Shown here: piece after piece, positions 14,658 to 16,270 of the stretch
Layout of the letters: each line of letters starts with the position of its first letter
How positions within the stretch are numbered: the stretch's first letter is position 1
From: an uncultured Steroidobacter sp.
GTDB lineage: Bacteria; Pseudomonadota; Gammaproteobacteria; Steroidobacterales; Steroidobacteraceae
Reading direction: 5' to 3'
NCBI GenBank assembly: GCA_946478975.1
Contig: CAMLEO010000148.1
Coordinates: forward strand, 1 to 16,270
DNA: 16,270 nucleotides
The notes under the pieces: model-generated
What the model was told of the DNA's origin: nothing
Databases searched by the model: none
The model's input: the letters and a program-made list of their open reading frames with translations, nothing else
Program-made: the position numbers and the translations under genes

Positions 14658-15230
14658 ATGTCATTCAGGACTTTGACCGCTGCGCTGACGCTGACTACAG
14701 CGCTCTTTGCTGCCGGCTGCGCCACCAATCGCGCGCCGGAGACCCGGATCGACTACGACAAGTCGGCTGATTTTTCCGTCTACCGCACTTACGGGTTCCC
14801 GAAAGAAACGGGCACCGACCGGGGCGGCTATTCGACGCTGACCACCAGCTATATGAAGAGCGCCGTGTCCACGGCGATGGAAGCTCGCGGTTATAAATAC
14901 AGCGCCGAGCATCCCGACCTGCTGGTGAACTTCTTCTCCAACACTCGCGAGCACACCGAGAGCCGCCCGGGCCCGGCGTTCGGTTACGGCTACTACGGTT
15001 ATCGCCGTGGCCTGTACAGCGGCTGGCCGCTTTATGACGACGACCGCGTGGTCACGTACAAGGTCGGCACGCTGAACATCGACATCGTCGATGCGGAGAA
15101 GAAACAGCTGGTGTGGGAAGGCGTCGCCGAAGGGCGGGTCAGCGACGAGCAGATGGAGAATCCGAAGGCGACCATCAATGCCGTGGTGGCCGAGCTGATG
15201 CGTCAGTACCCGGGCAAGCCCAATATGTAA
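14658..15230 (+). CDS. DUF4136 family lipoprotein
   Basis: The 190-residue protein has a lipoprotein signal ending LFAAGC, with C21 as the lipidated residue. D33 follows 12 residues later in TRIDYDKSADFSVYRTYGF, the conserved opening of DUF4136. Other family features are the SAVSTAMEARGY helix, HPDLLVNFF, and the end block TLNIDIVDAEKKQLVWEGVAEGRVS. A Gly/Tyr-rich stretch lies in the middle (FGYGYYGYRRGLYSGW), as in many members. It is probably anchored in the outer membrane facing the periplasm; the function of the family is unknown. The start has AAGGTG seven bases upstream (14645-14650). A hairpin 16 bp after the stop ends the unit. Confidence 0.92.
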   Translation: MSFRTLTAALTLTTALFAAGCATNRAPETRIDYDKSADFSVYRTYGFPKETGTDRGGYSTLTTSYMKSAVSTAMEARGYKYSAEHPDLLVNFFSNTREHTESRPGPAFGYGYYGYRRGLYSGWPLYDDDRVVTYKVGTLNIDIVDAEKKQLVWEGVAEGRVSDEQMENPKATINAVVAELMRQYPGKPNM

Positions 15231-15245
15231 TTAACGTTTTGGAGT

Positions 15246-15272
15246 GCCGGGTCCCCGCGCGGGGGATCCGGC
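15246..15272. terminator. GC-rich hairpin, probable shared terminator
   Basis: GCCGGGTCCCC (15246-15256) pairs with GGGGATCCGGC (15262-15272) in an 11-bp stem with one G-U pair and a 5-nt loop. It lies 15 bp after the DUF4136 stop and 14 bp after the stop of the convergent small gene, as expected of a two-way terminator. The T-tracts are poor on both sides (TTCG on plus, ACTCC on minus), so intrinsic termination may be inefficient. Confidence 0.6.
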
Positions 15273-15286
15273 TTCGATCGGTTCGG

Positions 15287-15544
15287 TCAGCGAATCGACA
15301 GGCCAGTGAGCATCGCATCCACCTGTTCGGCGGACAGCTCGATCTCCACGGTATCGTCGTCCTTGAACGGATCGTACGGCTCGCTCTTGGCGGGCGGTGC
15401 GATTTCCGTGTTCGCCACTTTGCTCGGGTCGATCAGCGGCTCGAATTCACAAATATCGTCCACTTCGATCGGCGCGACCGGGGCTTCGGGGTCCATCAAT
15501 TCCTGGGCCGTGAGATCGATCGAGATCTCTGGGATGACGTTCAT
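15287..15544 (-). CDS. Small, highly acidic hypothetical protein
   Basis: From the ATG at 15544 the protein has 85 residues; a GTG at 15577 would make 96. I chose the ATG because a GAGGG run lies about ten bases upstream. It has 21 acidic and only 4 basic residues and no signal peptide or membrane span. The two ends carry similar motifs, IxIDLTAQELMD (7-18) and VEIELSAEQVDA (66-77), joined by a Pro/Asp/Glu-rich linker. I recognise no family. The matched motifs and the terminator hairpin just past its stop argue that it is a real gene. A DNA-mimic or protein-binding adaptor role is only a guess. Confidence 0.6.
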   Translation of the reverse strand: MNVIPEISIDLTAQELMDPEAPVAPIEVDDICEFEPLIDPSKVANTEIAPPAKSEPYDPFKDDDTVEIELSAEQVDAMLTGLSIR

Positions 15545-15758
15545 AGCACTCGGCCCTCGCTCATCGTCCTTCGCCACTCTTCAGCCAAGGCGATGCTGCC
15601 AGAGGCAGCCCGCCCATAAATGCAAAGCAGTTCACACAGGGACTCGTAAAACGCAAGAAAGTTTAGCCGAGTTACCGTAATGTTTCAGCGCCGCGAGCGT
15701 CGCATAGCGACGACCGCAGGCGGAACCTGCAACTCGCGCCAAACATTGAGCGCGGACC

Positions 15759-16270
15759 ATGACACCGATCCCGCCGCCCGATCCGCATGCCATCGCTGTC
15801 ATGGTGCTCACGCTGCTCGCGCTTTATTTATTTTCGCGCGACTCGATTCCCATCGAAACCTCGAGCCTGCTGGTGGTCGCCCTGCTGGCGATCGGCTTCA
15901 GCATTTTTCCGCATCCTGAAGCGCCGGGCGGCAAGCCGCTCGATCCCATCCGCTTCTTTGCGGGCTTTGCCAACGAAGCGCTGATCGCCATTTGCGCGCT
16001 GGTGATGGCCAGCCAGGGGCTGGTGGCGACCGGCGCGCTCGCGCCGCTCGGCCGGGTGGTGAGCCGCGTGTGGCAGTTCAGCCCGTTGCTGGCGATGGGC
16101 GTGGTGTTGTTTGTCACCGCTGTCATCAGTGCGTTCATGAACAATACGCCGCAAGTCGTGCTGATGATCCCGATTCTCACCACGGTCGCAGCACGCTCTG
16201 GAATGTCGGCGTCGAAGCTGCTGATGCCGATGACGTTCGCTTCGCAGATCGGCGGCATGGGCACGCCGAT
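15759..16270 (+). CDS. SLC13-type permease, N-terminal part (runs off the window)
   Basis: The first 170 residues of an ion-coupled transporter of the SLC13/DASS or related ArsB/CitMHS group are present. Hydrophobic segments lie near 10-26, 36-51, 70-91, 110-126 and 132-146. The re-entrant hairpin motif is visible as SAFMNNTPQVVLMIPI (NNTP at 128-131), followed by SKLLMPMTFASQIGGMGTP, a signature seen in SLC13 permeases that also carry TrkA-C domains; those would lie beyond the edge. Substrates in the wider family are dicarboxylates, sulfate or similar anions, and this one cannot be assigned. The start is ATG 15759 with GAG eight bases upstream. The 214-bp gap before it holds no feature I can support. 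Confidence 0.85.
   Translation, partial: MTPIPPPDPHAIAVMVLTLLALYLFSRDSIPIETSSLLVVALLAIGFSIFPHPEAPGGKPLDPIRFFAGFANEALIAICALVMASQGLVATGALAPLGRVVSRVWQFSPLLAMGVVLFVTAVISAFMNNTPQVVLMIPILTTVAARSGMSASKLLMPMTFASQIGGMGTP

Noticed and set aside
1..16270. CRISPR array, toxin-antitoxin pair, prophage or defence island
   Set aside because: No regularly spaced repeats, no cas, integrase or phage structural genes, and no paired small toxin-antitoxin genes were found. Apart from the repeats at 4-50, composition and gene content look like ordinary chromosome.

Overview
The window is GC-rich, gene-dense bacterial chromosome with short intergenic gaps and both strands used. The gene families (Slt-type lytic transglycosylase, Ogt, a long-form AI-2E permease, a DUF4136 lipoprotein, LysR/GST, GGDEF-EAL) and the self-splicing intron in tRNA-Ile(CAU) suggest a gamma- or betaproteobacterium. 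A Steroidobacter/Xanthomonadales-like gammaproteobacterium is my guess, but no single marker here proves it.

Left end (1-655): two diverged ~25-bp direct repeats that look like an insertion-sequence end lie just past the 3' end of a minus-strand tRNA gene with anticodon CAU (66-425). A 284-nt group I intron interrupts that gene immediately 3' of the anticodon, at the same site as the well-known Azoarcus tRNA-Ile intron, but with a much enlarged P8 region. Behind the tRNA promoter are an inverted pair of DnaA-box-like 9-mers and a perfect 9-bp palindromic hairpin.

656-4371 (+): a methyltransferase-fold protein with a signal peptide, then a tight four-gene cluster: an MGDG-synthase/UgtP-like glycosyltransferase, a YkoP-like protein of unknown function, a NodB-type deacetylase without a signal peptide, and a secreted NTF2-like protein. 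Start and stop codons overlap or lie 2 nt apart throughout. I read this as a candidate glycolipid-making and modifying operon, the most interesting protein-coding feature of the window.

4350-7179: a minus-strand LysR-GST pair, whose GST end overlaps the preceding operon tail to tail, and a divergent aldo/keto reductase. This looks like a small detoxification/redox module.

7366-9993 (+): a membrane-bound GGDEF-EAL c-di-GMP enzyme with both motifs intact. 10077-11858 (+): an AI-2E family permease with a cytosolic tail of about 240 residues. 11860-13842 (-): soluble lytic murein transglycosylase, converging on the permease with one base between the stop codons. 13989-14537 (+): Ogt DNA repair methyltransferase. 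14658-15230 (+): DUF4136 lipoprotein. A strong GC hairpin separates it from a convergent, very acidic 85-residue protein of unknown function (15287-15544, -). The window ends inside an SLC13-type permease gene (15759 onward, +).

No CRISPR array, prophage or complete transposase is visible. No gene-free stretch exceeds 300 bases.
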